From the NCBI GenBank assembly GCA_951394405.1, contig OX596344.1, positions 2,170,001 through 2,234,000 of the forward strand: a DNA stretch of 64,000 bases, given 5' to 3'. Shown here piece after piece: positions 1-11,687 of this stretch. Each line of letters starts with the position of its first letter. Position 1 is the stretch's first letter. The translations under genes and the position numbers were made by a program. This DNA is from Coprinellus micaceus. Taxonomy: Eukaryota; Basidiomycota; Agaricomycetes; Agaricales; Psathyrellaceae. The notes under the pieces were generated by a model that worked only from the letters and a program-made list of their open reading frames with translations, was not told where the DNA came from and searched no databases.

Positions 1-3000
1 CGGCCTCAAGTTCTTTGTGACCAGCCGCTCAGACCCAGATATCATCTCTCGCGTTCATACTTTCGATAGGAAGCAGCTCGTGCGGCTTCAAGATGTTGAA
101 AAGGAGCAGGTCGAGAAGGATGTCAGGACGTACCTCGAGGCGATGCTTCCTTACTTCAGGGGCCGTGAAGAGATGAACCTCATCCAGGACCTTGTGGGCG
201 GGTTGTTCGTTGTTGCCGCTACCATTGTGAGGCACTTAACTTGGAAGCGGACCAACGTCCTAGAGCAGAAAGTTCTTCTTCAGAAGATTTTTGCCCGAGA
301 AGCGCAACCCGCACTACATACCCGCTCCACTCACCTCCTCGACGTCCTTTACACGCAGATTCTCTCTGAGGCATTCAGCCAGCTCCCCGAAGAATTCTTC
401 GTTGACAAGCTTAGTATCCTTCACACTTTCCTTTGCACCACAGAGCGTACTCCAGCATCTGTTGTTGCCAAGTTGCTTGAAGATTCTGATGGCCCCGCCG
501 ATCCCTCCCCAGTCCTATCCTGTCTCCACGCCGTCATCTATGTCAACGAACACGGCAATGTCCTATCTTACCACAAGTCCTTCACCGATTTTATGTTTGA
601 TGCCAACCGTTCCGGCAAATTCGCATGCGACCAGCCCTCTCAGCACCGACTCCTCACCCAGCACTGCTTCCGAATCATGGCAGGCCTCCGGTTCAACATT
701 GCCAACATCCCATCGTCCTTCGTCTTCGACTCCGACAACCCTGACTTGCAGGACGAAATATGCCGAAACATCTCCCCAGAGCTCAGCTACTCGTGTCGAG
801 CCTGGAGCCGCCACCTCTCCCTGACCCAGCCTTTCCCTCCCTTCCTCGCCCCTTTGTCCGATTTCCTTCAACTTCGGGTTTTATTCCGGATCGAAGCCAT
901 GAATCTGCTCGGAACCGCGACACAGTGTGATCCGGATCTTCGCAGGGCAAGTGAGTGGGTCGAGAAGGTGAGAGGTGTGACCTTAATGTACTGAATATCC
1001 CTGACTTTGAACCCACCAAGAACCCACAGCACGAGGAGAATCCTGTGCTCCCCCAGCAGCTCAGGGACACCGGTTCCTTTGCCCTATATTTTGCTGCTAG
1101 TCCGGCATCACAGTCCACCCCTCACCTATACATCTCCTCACTCGCAACTTGGCCCCGTGAAACTGGCCTTGCCCCGACCTGGAGGAACCGTTTCCACGTA
1201 ATCCCTGACTTTCGAAGCCGTCGTTTGCAGCACAGCGTTCCATTGATGACCGTCAACGTAGGAAGTCGAGTACTGGGGGTTACTGTATCTGCAGACGGAC
1301 AGTATATTGCCGCTGGCTGTTCGGACGCCCGGGTTAGGCTTTGGGATGCACAGAACGGGAAGCAGGTCGGGATCCTAAAGGGACATTCAGGCTGGGTTCG
1401 TTCGGTCGCACTTTCCAGTGACGGAAGTCGAATTGTGTCTGGGTCCGATGACAAGTCGATCCGTCTTTGGAACATAACGACTGGCGAGGAGGAAAGGCTG
1501 TTCGAGGGCCACACCAGCGACATATACTCAGTCGCATTCTCGAACGATGACAGGCGCATCGTCTCGGGGAGCGCCGACTATTCAGTACGGGTATGGGACA
1601 CAATCACGGGTCAGGAGGGGGTGATACTGCAGGGCCACGTTGGGCCTGTTTACTCAGCTGCATTCTCACCTGACGGTGCTCTGATTGTATCTGGCTCTGA
1701 CGACAAATCTGTCCGACTTTGGGATGCTGGGCTGGGGAGACAGCTGACGTTGCTGGCGGGTCATACAGCAGCAATTAGCTCAGCTATGTTCTCAAGTGAT
1801 GGGGCTTGGATTGTGTCAGGTTCAGCAGACCGATCTGTTCGGATATGGGATGCGGCGACTGGCAATGGGCTGAGGGTGATGCAGGGCCACACCAGTGGAG
1901 TGTGGTCCGTTGTGTGCTCAAGCGATGGCAGGCAAGTAGTCTCTGCCTCCGGTGATGCCACCGTGCGCTTGTGGGATGCCACAACTGGCGAGGGGCTGAA
2001 GGTCCTGCAGGGACACACATCTGATGTCGCATCAGTCGCGTTCTCGAGTGGTGGGGGGCGAGTCGTCTCTGGCTCCCTGGATGGCTCAGTCCGTGTGTGG
2101 GATGCAATGGCGGGGGAGAAGCAGAAGAAAATGCTACACTGCCATAAGGGATATGTCTATTCCGCCACCTTCTCAGAAGATGGCTCTCAGATTATCTCTG
2201 GCTCAGAAGATTGCGCTGTGCATGTGTGGGATGGGACAACAGGAGAGCAGCTGAACAAGCTGAACGGTCATATGGGTCGTGTTAGGTCAGTTGCTCTATC
2301 ACCCGATGGAACTCGGGTGGCATCTGGCTCTGATGACAAGTCGGTGCGGGTGTGGGACATGACAACGGGTGAGGAGCAATTAGTGCTGCGAGGCCACACT
2401 GGAGGGGTGTGGTCAGCGGTATTTTCCAGTGACGGAACCCACATTGTATCTGGTTCTACCGACTGCACAGTGCGGGTGTGGGACACGGCGAGGGGGAAAG
2501 AGCAGATGGTGCTAAAGGGCCACACCGACACTGTACTCTCGGCCGCGTTCTCGAGCGACGGGGCTCAAATTGCATCAGGGTCCCAGGATAGGACCGTGCG
2601 GATATGGGACGCAGCAGCGAGAAAACAACTGAAGGTGCTGGAGGGTCCTACGGAGACTGTCTTGTCTGTTGTATTCTCACCCGATGAGAGTTGCAAAGTT
2701 GTGGCTGGGTCCAAAGACGGGTCGATCTGGATATGGAATACCCGGACAGGGTCAGTGGAGCACATCCTGCGGAACCACAATGTTGGGACTCAGTCAGCTA
2801 TGATGCTTTGCAGCAATGGGGCCCAGGACCGTATCGTTTCTGGCGGAGTCGACAGCACAGTGCGGGTGTGGGGCTCAGCAGCGAGAGAGGAACAACTGGT
2901 TTTGGAGGGGCACACCGACCGTGTTTCTTCAGTCGCGCTCTCAAGAGATGGATTGCGCGCAGTCTCTGCCTCCACTGATAGGACAATGCGGGTGTGGGGC

Positions 3001-3234
3001 CTGGACGGCCTTCCCTATACCTCGGAGGTCATTGAAGGTGAAGCCACAGGATGGCTTCTTTCCTCTGATGACCGGCAAGACTATCTCATGTTTGCGCCGC
3101 CAGCACTGATCCCCAGGTCTCCCTGTGTTCTCGTTATCTCGGATGACCCCGCCATTGCTCGTAGTTTCTCCCTAACATTTTCATTTGATGCTATTGGTGA
3201 ACACTGGCAGAAATGTTTTGCCCCATCATCATGA
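1..3234 (+). CDS. NACHT-WD40 repeat protein (NLR-like, HET-E/NWD type), 5' end outside the window
   Basis: Two open segments join cleanly. Segment one is open from base 2 to 967 and segment two runs from 1021 (or 1030) to the stop at 3232-3234. A GTGAGA donor at 968 and AG acceptors at 1020 or 1029 are all phase 0, so the break in frame is an intron. The first part begins with the end of an NTPase domain (FFVTSRSDPDI) followed by the alpha-helical linker typical of fungal NACHT proteins. The Walker A motif lies upstream of the window. The second part carries a linker with the motif YFAASPASQSTPH and then 14 WD40 repeats of about 42 residues, most ending in VRVWD or VRLWD, enough for two seven-bladed propellers. 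In fungi this architecture is known from NLR-like receptors of non-self recognition (heterokaryon incompatibility); a role here is inference. The family call is secure, the ligand is unknown. Confidence 0.9.
1255..2996 (+). repeat. Tandem array of 14 WD40-coding units of about 126 bp
   Basis: Each unit encodes a block from GH(T/S) through FSxDGxxIVSGSxDxxVRVWD. The blocks share nearly the same wording at the repeat core and differ mainly in the few residues after GHT and at the end of each blade, where binding surfaces lie. Units 12 and 13 are the most diverged: unit 12 starts GPT, and unit 13 starts NHN with extra residues. The sequence similarity between units suggests ongoing recombination within the array. 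Confidence 0.85.
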
Positions 3235-4540
3235 TTTTCCACATCCATTATTTACTCTATGCTCTCGTTGTGCCAAGGTGGATCTTGGAAACTATTTACC
3301 GCAGAAGGAGTGCTGTCCTTGTCTCCCCTCGTTTCTGTACATATGTAGTGCCTCGAAGGTTCTCCGTTGAACAGTTTTCTGGAATAGTGTAGTGCTTTAC
3401 TCTCATTCGGTCGTAATTATCCTCCCCAGTCCCGCTGGCCTTAATTGATGTATTTACCTCCCTGTACTGTTCGTATTTGCTCAGTGAATCAAGGTCCTGT
3501 TGTACTTAGGCATCTACCTTCTACCACTCCACAGACTGAGCGCCCCGTAGCCCATCGCTCCCCAACGCGATGTCGTCTCCATCCCTCCCACCTTATCCGT
3601 CAGTCAGTGTCTCCGACCTGATGGACGGCATACAGTCGCCAGTGTGGGCTAAATGAGGTAGCGCAAGCTGTCTGCGCCGTAGGTAAGGGTGGCGACATTC
3701 GAAAATTAATGGTCGACTCTTGGTATACGCTTTACGATGGCCCATTGGTAGATCTCCGTAGGCCAATGAAGTTATCCTCCGCAGCCACTCCTCTCCATCG
3801 CTTTCTCCGTCAACAACTCCCACTCCCGCCTCTTCCATCCTCGAATCGAGTCACCCAATGCCCCACAAAAACACCACCTGCTGCCCACCGGGCACGACCG
3901 ACACGCTCTGGCATTTTCAAGAGTAGTAGGTAGGAAGAGTGTTGACATTGGGACGTTGTAGAAAACGCAGTGGGTCGCTGAGCTCGCCGCGTTCTCCGCG
4001 AGTGCGTATGGGATATCATCGCCGCTGCAGTGCCTCGATCAAGAGTAAGCCAATCTCGCAGCTCCAAGGACGAGATGGGCCCCGCACCGCAGGCCTCCTC
4101 GCCCTGAGCAAATTGGGGGGCTTGGTGGGGAATGATCAAGAACCGGTACACGAGGTCTCGCTCACCCGCATCGTACAATATCCACCATGAAGGTATCCAT
4201 ACAAGAGAGTAAAGTCTAGAGTCAAGCGGGTGGTAAACAGGCGATTGACCAAGTGCCCACGTGCGCTTATTCTCGCTCTCATTCTGATAAGGTCGGCGCT
4301 GCTTCTGTACCTGACCCCTCTTCACCGAGTAACCTCTTCCTCCTCCGAGTTCAACCACAGCTCGAAAATCCTGGGGTTCCTCTGTAACCTTTGCGTCGCC
4401 CCTGGCTCAAAGGAGGAGTCGGTGGACACGCGAGGAATTGAGTATTTTCAAGCCTCCTCGAATGTACATACACATCATGACGACAGCTGTATGCGGAGAA
4501 CACGGCTGGTAAGTAACGCGTGTTGACATGTAAAGTGGGT
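3235..4540. other. Intergenic, no gene recognised
   Basis: This is the 3' flank of the NACHT-WD40 gene. Open frames here, such as 3810-4358 on the minus strand, lack domain-like composition, splice-supported extensions or familiar motifs. Confidence 0.5.
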
Positions 4541-5300
4541 TCAAAGGACACCTAGAACTCCGCCTTCTTCCACATCGTACAGACGGCCTCGGGTGCCAAA
4601 GGGATAGGTGCACGCCGAGTCGTTGTGGTGACTCTCCCAGACCACGCTAAGGAGTCCGTTCTCGAGACGTGGAATGGTGTCCAATGCAGGGGTGGTATCG
4701 ATAGGCAAATTTAGTATCTCGACATGATGACGCTGGACAAGCTAAGCCATCCTCGACGTCTTCGGAGTTGAAGCCTCGTGGTTGGGACGACGCCGAGCCC
4801 AAGATCCTCCAAGATCCCGCGGTGGAAGGTGAACCAGTCTGGCGGGTGGTATCATTGAGTACGATGGGTGGGACGGGGATGGGTGGGTACTGCATGCATT
4901 CATCATTAGGGATATGGGCTGCGATGCAAGAGCGCAGGGCGCAACTTGGCCCGTCTATCTAGGGACCGGGAGTGTAAGCGAAGATCAACCCGTGAACCGA
5001 GGCATCGACAATATAGACGTCGGGTTGACGACTTGGCATGGAGAGGGCCCGGTTGGTCTTCAAGCTTCAATAGTAAGGTGGGCGTGAGGACAGTGAAGAG
5101 GATTTGGAGGGTGAGAACGAGACATGCGGTGGTGGGAATGGAAATGGCGCTGCGGTGGTGCTCAGAGACAATGACATGTGCGGCCAATGTGCGACGACGC
5201 CAGAGTACCGAGCCGAGCCACAGCCCGAAGGGGCTGCCTCTGTCTCCAAGTCTGCCTGAACCCTCCTCCCCATTCACGTTGTCGTCTTCCTCACGCGTAC
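4541..5300 (-). pseudogene. Decayed or partial gene of unknown family, minus strand
   Basis: Minus-strand pieces look protein-coding but do not form a complete gene. The segment 4741-4541 reads in one frame after a plausible acceptor (GGCTTAG) and ends at a TGA. It contains RLENGLLSVVWES and FGTRGRLYDVEE. Upstream, around 5250-5040, there is a hydrophobic stretch (CLVLTLQILFTVLTP) preceded by FGLW. The latter resembles the segment at 7000-6816 on the same strand, so the two are probably related copies. No start codon or continuous splice model could be made. It could be a real but poorly resolved gene; a relic is the simpler reading. Confidence 0.35.
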
Positions 5301-5442
5301 TTGGAAGAGACCTTTGAAGGGTTCTTCGGGTGGGTTGAACGTTGAACGTTGAATGTATAACACTCCTCCGCCCGCGTCGCGAGTGAAAGTGAAGGTGAAT
5401 GTCGATCCGCCAAACCAACTGAAGCGGCCAGAGAAGCGCCAT

Positions 5443-6815
5443 GAGTTACTTAGGCTACCAGTGGATCCGATTCAGGGCTCCCTTCCCGAGTTGGTGCGCT
5501 CTTGTTTGTCGGAGAGACCGAGGAAAGGCGTTGAGGGGGTGTTTGGGGGTGTGGGTGTGGACGAGCGAGAACTGAGGGGGGAGGGTGTTCGGTTGCAGTG
5601 GATATCGCTGCCTCCGCGACTGGCCGAACAGAAGCACGAAGCTGCTCGAACGGGCGTCGGTAGGTTGGATATCGCAGCCTACCCACGCTGTGCGCGAGAG
5701 GATTTTATCTCCCAGCCTCCAGGCCTTCCATTCAATTGTGCGTCGGTCTAGCTCGGTACTATTGAGCTCGTCTTCGACTCTTTTGAGGTTCCCTGGAGCC
5801 AGGAGAGAGGGAGGGAACCGTTCAAGTATCAGGGGAGACGCTTTTCCTGAGGAGGGCGTTGGACGCTCCAGAGATCTGAGAAGGGGTCTACGAGCCTTGC
5901 CGAGCTTCATCGCGCGTTCAGAGTCAACCTCTCCTACGCACGATCTTGTTCCTGAGTCTGAGTGTTCATGGTGAGAGGCCTAGTGATGGTGGTACGAGAG
6001 GACGTTAAATCAAGTCCTCTGGTGGAAACCTCGATCCGAGTGTTTGCGCGTTGTTAGGATCCCAAGCCTCACCCGACGCCATCCCCCCTTTCGATCGACC
6101 AACACGCTCTGATGCGCCTTGACTCGATCCGATTCGCCAACACCGGGGGTGATCTTTGTCTTGACGTTCTTTGAGACGATCACTGCCGAACGAAGGTCCG
6201 ACCACGATGCGCGTGTGTGCCTGGTGAAGGGGTTTTAATGAGTCGGGCTTGACCCTTCCTCTCTTCTCTCCAGCTTCTCTCAGCGTTCCTAGCCTCACCG
6301 CCCCTCCTCTTTCTCCTCACTCCTCGCCCTGTCTTACCCCCCTCTCGGCCGACCACCCGCACACATCCGCGCCACCCTACGCCCACACATCCCTCGTTCC
6401 CTCCTTTCAGGAACCGAACCTTCGTCCCTGCCTTCCGAGGACATCCAGGTACACATCGATGAGCCGGCACCGAGCTATCCTCCGTGAACCCGTACCCGCT
6501 AAACAGCATCTCATAACGTGCGCCCTTTATCCCACCCCCCGTGAGCTCGTTACGTTCTCCAGTATCGTATATCCTCCATGCCCGCGTTGAGGATTAGGAC
6601 TTTCCGCCCGCCTTCGTCGTTCCGCGTCGAGGTCCTGGATCCGCCACTGGGCGAGCTTCCCTTGTGAGGGTTCCGGTTTGGGCGCCTTGGTGCCCGAGCC
6701 CAATGAGACGAAACCGTAGACAGGGGCGAGAGGAGCGGTTCAGCATGAAGAGGGTGTTGAGGATTCTGCTCGTTCGCACATAGATTGAGCCGGGGCGCTT
6801 GAGGGGGCTGGAGTT
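5443..6815. other. Intergenic, no gene recognised
   Basis: This stretch is GC-rich with several overlapping open frames on both strands, none with recognisable motifs or splice structure. It contains the left member of the dispersed inverted repeat at 6039-6070. Confidence 0.45.
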
Positions 6816-7165
6816 TTAGGTATCAGCCGCGAGGGAACGAGAAAGTATATGGAGGATGAGAGCGAGACGTGCGGTGGTGCGAATGGGAGTGCTTCGGAAG
6901 AGTTTTTCAAAGAGGATGACCTGCGAGACGATGGGGGCGAGCCGGGGTACTAGAGGCCAGAGCCCGAAGGTGTTGTCTCCGTCGAGAGCGTTGGGGTAAT
7001 AGACTGGATGGCATGTTGCACGCGTCTGAAGCGAGCCCTCCGTATGGCCGTTCCACGCGGCGTTCTTTCTTCGTCGGTGGCCAGGGTGAACTTGAACGTG
7101 GACTTGAAGGGTGAAAGGGGCCGAGGGAGGCCCGAGGCTTGAGATCCTAACAACGCGCAAACACT
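6039..7165. repeat. Dispersed inverted repeat pair, 32 bp arms
   Basis: Bases 6039-6070 and the reverse complement of 7134-7165 match at 31 of 32 positions (the core is AGTGTTTGCGCGTTGTTAGG). The arms enclose about 1.06 kb that includes part of the relic on the minus strand. They may be ends of a decayed element or inverted copies of one duplicated gene fragment. Confidence 0.6.
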
Positions 7166-7214
7166 TGGATATAGCGATCAATGAGGCGCAAGCGTGTTTC
7201 CTTCGTCTCTTCAT
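6816..7214 (-). pseudogene. Second relic related to the segment near 5.0-5.3 kb
   Basis: An open frame of 132 codons on the minus strand ends in a hydrophobic helix (LALILHILSRSL) preceded by FGLWPLVP. The order FGLW, then a basic/polar stretch, then a hydrophobic helix is the same as at 5250-5040, and the DNA is alignable around GAGACNTGCGGTGGTG. The frame starts only about 100 bp from the DPB4 start, in divergent orientation. The family is unknown and I read it as a duplicated fragment. A short membrane protein cannot be excluded. Confidence 0.3.
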
Positions 7215-7315
7215 CCGGCTACTCCTTCATCTCGCCAGGCACACGACTCTAAGCAATTGACGCTCCTTCCACGACCACCGCCCCATATATCCCAACCTGG
7301 TAGCAAGACGACGAC

Positions 7316-10043
7316 ATGCCCCGCAAAGAAAACCCTGGCCCCATCAGCGCACAGGCGCAACAAGGCCTCGTCAGCGAGGGGATTGAGAACTTTGAGCTGC
7401 CAAAGAGTGTCGTTATGAAGATTGCGAAGAGTGGGGTGTGTGTCTCTTTCTCTCTTTCTCTATCCCAGGCCTACGAACGACTCCTAACACCCCCACCGCA
7501 GCTCCCAGACGAAGCCCGGCTAACGAAAGAGACCGTCCTCGCCCTCGTGAGGGGGAGCACGGTGTTCATCAACTATATCGGTGCGTGTCTCTCCACCTTC
7601 CTTTGCGGGGCTAAAGCTGACAGGTTGGTCTGCTATTTCTCGTTCCGTGTTCTGCCCTCGGTGCCCTTCGCGATCTCTGGACGCCTGAATCACCATTCGC
7701 GACTTCGACTCGCCTCATTTCCGCTCTGCCCTGCCTGCCCCCTTCGCCCTCGCCCTCTCCATCCCATCCCCGACCCGCCACCGCGTGTGGAACCTGGGTC
7801 TCTGCCTCCGCCTGCCTACACGCATACCATTAACGGACGCGTCTCATGTCCACAGCTGCATGGTGAGCATTATCCCTTCTTTCCTCTTACGAAAAGCGTG
7901 TTTTGCTCATGATCGCCGTTCCTCCCTCCCTCCCTCTTCTCCCTTGACTTCATTGCTACGCCTTCCCTACGCCATCGACGACCTACCGACGCGACGTCAA
8001 CCCATTGAACAACCACCCACCGTCGTCTGCTTTAATCGCCGTCCACCTCTTTCGACGCGCATACGCCGACCCACCTCCGCCTCCAACGACACCATCCGCA
8101 ACGCTGATCCCTCTCCCCTGTCTTCCTTAATCTTACCCCCCACCTCGTCCCTCGCCCATCCTCGGCTTGTCCCCCGACCATCTGCTTCTCTCGCCCCCCG
8201 CCCTCGCTATATCGGCGGTCGCTCCCCGCTCACGCCTTCCGCCCCATCTCACCCCCACCCTCCACCTCACGTTCGACTCACCCCACTTCCCGGCGCCCGC
8301 CTCCACCCCCGGTGTTCGCTATCACTCACGACCCCCAGCGCACACGACGTCGCCCTCTCCAAACAACACAAATCCATCACCGCCGCGGACGTCCTCAAGG
8401 CGCTCGAGCTTATCGATTTTGGAGACGTCGTGAGTCCGATGGAGGCTGAGCTAAAGGGTTGGTTTTATCTCCTCTCCTACCTCATCTCCTTCCTCGCCCC
8501 GGTTTCCCTTCCCTTTCTCTGAACCTCAAAACTTGAAGAAAAAGGGGGAACGCCTTTCAGGGGGAGGGAAAGCGGAACGGTTACGAGAAAAGAAACTGAC
8601 GACTCTCCGCATATGATATAGTGTTCAAGCAAACGGGCGGCGCGTCGAGTCGGAAGGGGAAGGAGAGTAGTGGGGCGGGGACGAGTGCGAGTACGGCGGG
8701 GAGGGGGTTTAGTATAAGTATACCGCCGAGTGGGGGAGGTGAGTTGTTTTTGCTTACTTCTATGCGTTCTTGCTTTTCTTTCCTTACTCCTACGCGACTT
8801 GTTTCTCTGGAGCTCGACGTTTTCGTTCCGGCTCGTGGCATCTCGTAGTGTTTTGCTTCTAGCCGAGGTTCGGGGTTCAGGGTGCTAGATGCTATGTTGG
8901 AGTCGTAGGGTTCGGACGGGGGTTGTAGGGAACCAGGGACAGAGAGCAACCAACATCCCGGTTCGTCATCGGATCGGATGGTTAAGCGGCTGTGGAACCC
9001 GACCAGCCAACCGACTGTTGTGGTGATAGCGAGGGAGGGGGCGTTCAGTTGCTACTATCCGCCTATCCTTTCCCTCCTGGGGAGGAGGCTCGGTGCTTTG
9101 GATGCATCGCGTGGGTCGCCTAATGCTCTTACTTTTCCCCCCCTTCATCGTTCTCGACGTCCCCGCGCAAGCCTGCCCTGTGGGAGGGCTGCGACAGATG
9201 GAACAGATGGACGGACAGACGCGTTGGCCTGGTCAGGCGTGGTGCGGCTCAGGTATAAGGCTTGTTTCCGCATTGTCTATTCGGTTATTCGAGCACCTTC
9301 TCGATACCTCACTTCGACCCTTTCGTGACCAGGTATCCAGCTGCTTTTCGTTTTCCAGTTCCGCTGGACAGCGTCCTCAGTCTTCTGGTCTCGTTGCCCG
9401 ACGTTTTTCGTTTTCGGGTGCCATTACACGGTGTCTTCGTTTTGAGTGGTGTTGTTCGACTTGTGTTTTTGGGTTCTTGGCGAGGTTCTCGGTTCGGAAT
9501 ACAATGTGCTGCGTTGTGGTCGCAGAGAGCAGCCTGGTTCGTCGCTGGTTGAATATCTCGAGCTGAATGGTTGTGGAAGCCAACCGACTGTGGTGATAGG
9601 CGTTCCGCCTCGTCTCTACCTCAATGGACGATTGGGAGTTATCAATTTGTTCCCGCCTTTCCTTTCGCTTGCTTGTACATTTTCTTATTCGAACGTCTTC
9701 TCGATACCTGCTCCTTTGACCCTCCTTGCCCTTGTCCTTATTCCTTATTCAACGACCCCCGTAATATTCCCCCAACCCCAACTAACCGCCTCCTTCCCCT
9801 CCCAACGCAGCCCCCGGCTCAAGCTCCGGCTCAATCAGACTCCCCGCCCAATCCCTTTCGACCGCCGGCTCCGGCAGCGTGTCAGCATCAACATCTGCAG
9901 TTGGGACCCCAACGGGGGGCGTGCCGGCGTTGACGCTGAAGGTGAAGAGTATGGGTGCGAGTGCGAGTGTTAGTCCGGCGGAGGAGGAGGGGGATGGGGA
10001 GGATAGTGAGGATAGGGATGGGAGTGAGAGTGGGGAGGAGTAG
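7316..10043 (+). CDS. DPB4: DNA polymerase epsilon histone-fold subunit Dpb4 (POLE3 type)
   Basis: Six exons: 7316-7435, 7502-7580, 7856-7862, 8339-8457, 8622-8738 and 9811-10043, giving 675 nt and 224 aa. The N-terminal half is a histone fold beginning with the motif GIENFELPKSVVMKIAKSG. It continues through LALVRGSTVFINYI and AHDVALSKQHKSITAADVLK to LELIDFGD. The tail is Ser/Gly-rich and ends in an acidic stretch (EEEGDGEDSED). In yeast Dpb4 pairs with Dpb3 in polymerase epsilon, and with another partner in ISW2/CHRAC chromatin remodelling. The third exon is only 7 nt (CTGCATG). It is needed to restore I-A-A-C-A-H-D, where relatives have A-A-T-A-H-D. Introns 2, 3 and 5 are 275, 476 and 1072 bp, long for this genome. 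The last exon is the least certain, supported by phase and by the acidic tail. Confidence 0.88.
8978..9726. repeat. Diverged duplications inside the long last intron of DPB4
   Basis: The motif GCCAACCGACTG followed by TGGTGATAG occurs near 9007 and again near 9580. A second shared motif (CTTCTCGATACCT) occurs near 9297 and 9700. Between them, two adjacent imperfect units of about 61 bp begin near 9341 and 9403 (TTTTCGTTTTC core). The intron appears to have grown by local duplication. Confidence 0.55.
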
Positions 10044-11687
10044 GTGGGAGTGGGGAGGATTAGGTCTGGTTAGGTGGGAGTGGAAGGAGTAGGAAGGGGA
10101 TGGGGTTAGTGGATAGGGAGGGGAGGGGAGGTGGGATAGGGTTTTTTCGGTGCGGTTGTATTTCTACTCTTTTTTTGTTGGAGCGTTGGGAAAGCCCGTC
10201 TCTACGCCTGCGTGGGCTTGTGCTCTGGGAAGCTGGCCACCGATATCGACGACCTACTCTCGATTATGGCGCGTGCATGCTGAAGACTTCCATAAACTGA
10301 TTCGCCAGCTCAAGTGAAAGAAAACAGAGCGAAACGTCCCATGAATCTGAGGTGGATCCGATATTCTCTACCTATGCTGTCATGAGTCCCCCAATTCGTT
10401 GTCGACGGGATCCTCCTCCTTGACGTCACTCCAACCTCGCTCAAAGTTCACGCGAGGGGAAAGTGGATTCGGGGAACCAGTAAAAGTCAAATACATAAGA
10501 CCTCTGTTAGGACTGGGTGGGCGTCGAACGCCTGGAGTAGCTCGGTGGGCACGGGGTACTAGTTGGATATTTCTAGATTTTGGAGGTTGGTAAGCGGGGA
10601 GATGGAGATGGGGGGTATCGAGGAGCTGGGAGGGGGCGGGGAGGATGGATTTGGGAGAGCGTGTGAGGTGAGGAGGGTACGAGTGTCGGCATTCGAACGC
10701 CCTTCCAGTCGTCTTGCGAGCCTGGGCAGAGAGAAAGGCTCAACGACAGCCGGCGTTCAGCCCTAGCAACTAGACTCTCAAATTCGCACTCCCAGGCTTT
10801 CCAGTCTAATTTCGGAATAGGTGCCCTAAGGTCCCAGCTGAAGCGCAAGTGATGCAAGTCTGGGTGGAGAGGTTCGTGAAGAGGGGGCGGGGGTAGATCT
10901 GTGAGAGGAGCCGGCAGTCGAGGGAGAGCTGTCTGAGTTGGGAGAGCTGTGGTAGAGGTCGTGCAGGAGGATTCGCTCTTAGATGTCTGGGGGGAGGGAA
11001 GGGGGGCTTTGAGTGTTGTCTGCACTATTATTTAGTAGTGGCACCGGGGACATTTCTAGAGTCCGAGCAAGGGGTTTGTGTAGGCGAGCTTGTGATGATC
11101 AAAGTCCTTGAACAATGGGGAGGGAAACAAAGGGGGCTTGGGTATGTTGTGCCTCAACGCCTATCGCGAGGCGTGCATGCCTCAAGACCGTGAACTTTAA
11201 AGTCAGAGTTTAGAGGAACCGCAGTTCGGAGTCTTGGAGCGGAGATCCTCACTACGCCGGCTTTTGCCGGAGACCACTCGCATGCACTGACTCAGTCACT
11301 TGACTCAGACGATGTTCAACACGTCGACGAGGGTCTGTTGGAAGGAGAGAGGCGCGGCCCTACCTTAACGAGCGTTGGGTAGTTAAAAGTGAGTTCTTTC
11401 TGTTATACTAGGATCGAAAAGACAGGTTGGAATTGACTATGGACATGACTCCAGCGAATGCGACTCGATGGCTACACAGATGTCGAGAGATACTGCCTGG
11501 CCAACCGGACATGATTCCGACCTCACGTCCCCCCCTCCTCCGACCCCGACCTCCAGAGGACATCCTTTGGCCTAGGGGACGTGCCGGACGCTGGCACCTT
11601 CGTCGAGTTGATCATCATTCAAGATCTCACCGGAGGTGCGGGTCCTTCCATTATCCGTCTCGCTCCAGTCTTGTCCTAGTCTTTGCA
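10044..11687. other. Intergenic; one doubtful minus-strand frame
   Basis: The 3' flank of DPB4 is G-rich on the plus strand. A minus-strand frame at 11025-10573 (150 codons) contains FSWDLRAPIPKLDWKAWECEFE, here named only by its start FSWDLRAP, between low-complexity Pro/Ser blocks. It has no recognised domain and was not accepted as a gene. Nothing else is supported. Confidence 0.35.

Noticed and set aside
3810..4358. 182-codon minus-strand frame
   Set aside because: No motif, odd composition, no splice or promoter support.
6031..7176. Possible DNA transposon bounded by the 32-bp inverted repeats
   Set aside because: No transposase coding, no target-site duplication and the arms lie inside relic-like sequence; kept only as a repeat pair.
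10573..11025. 150-codon minus-strand frame rich in Pro and Ser
   Set aside because: A short protein-like core is surrounded by low complexity; there is no start, domain or splice evidence.
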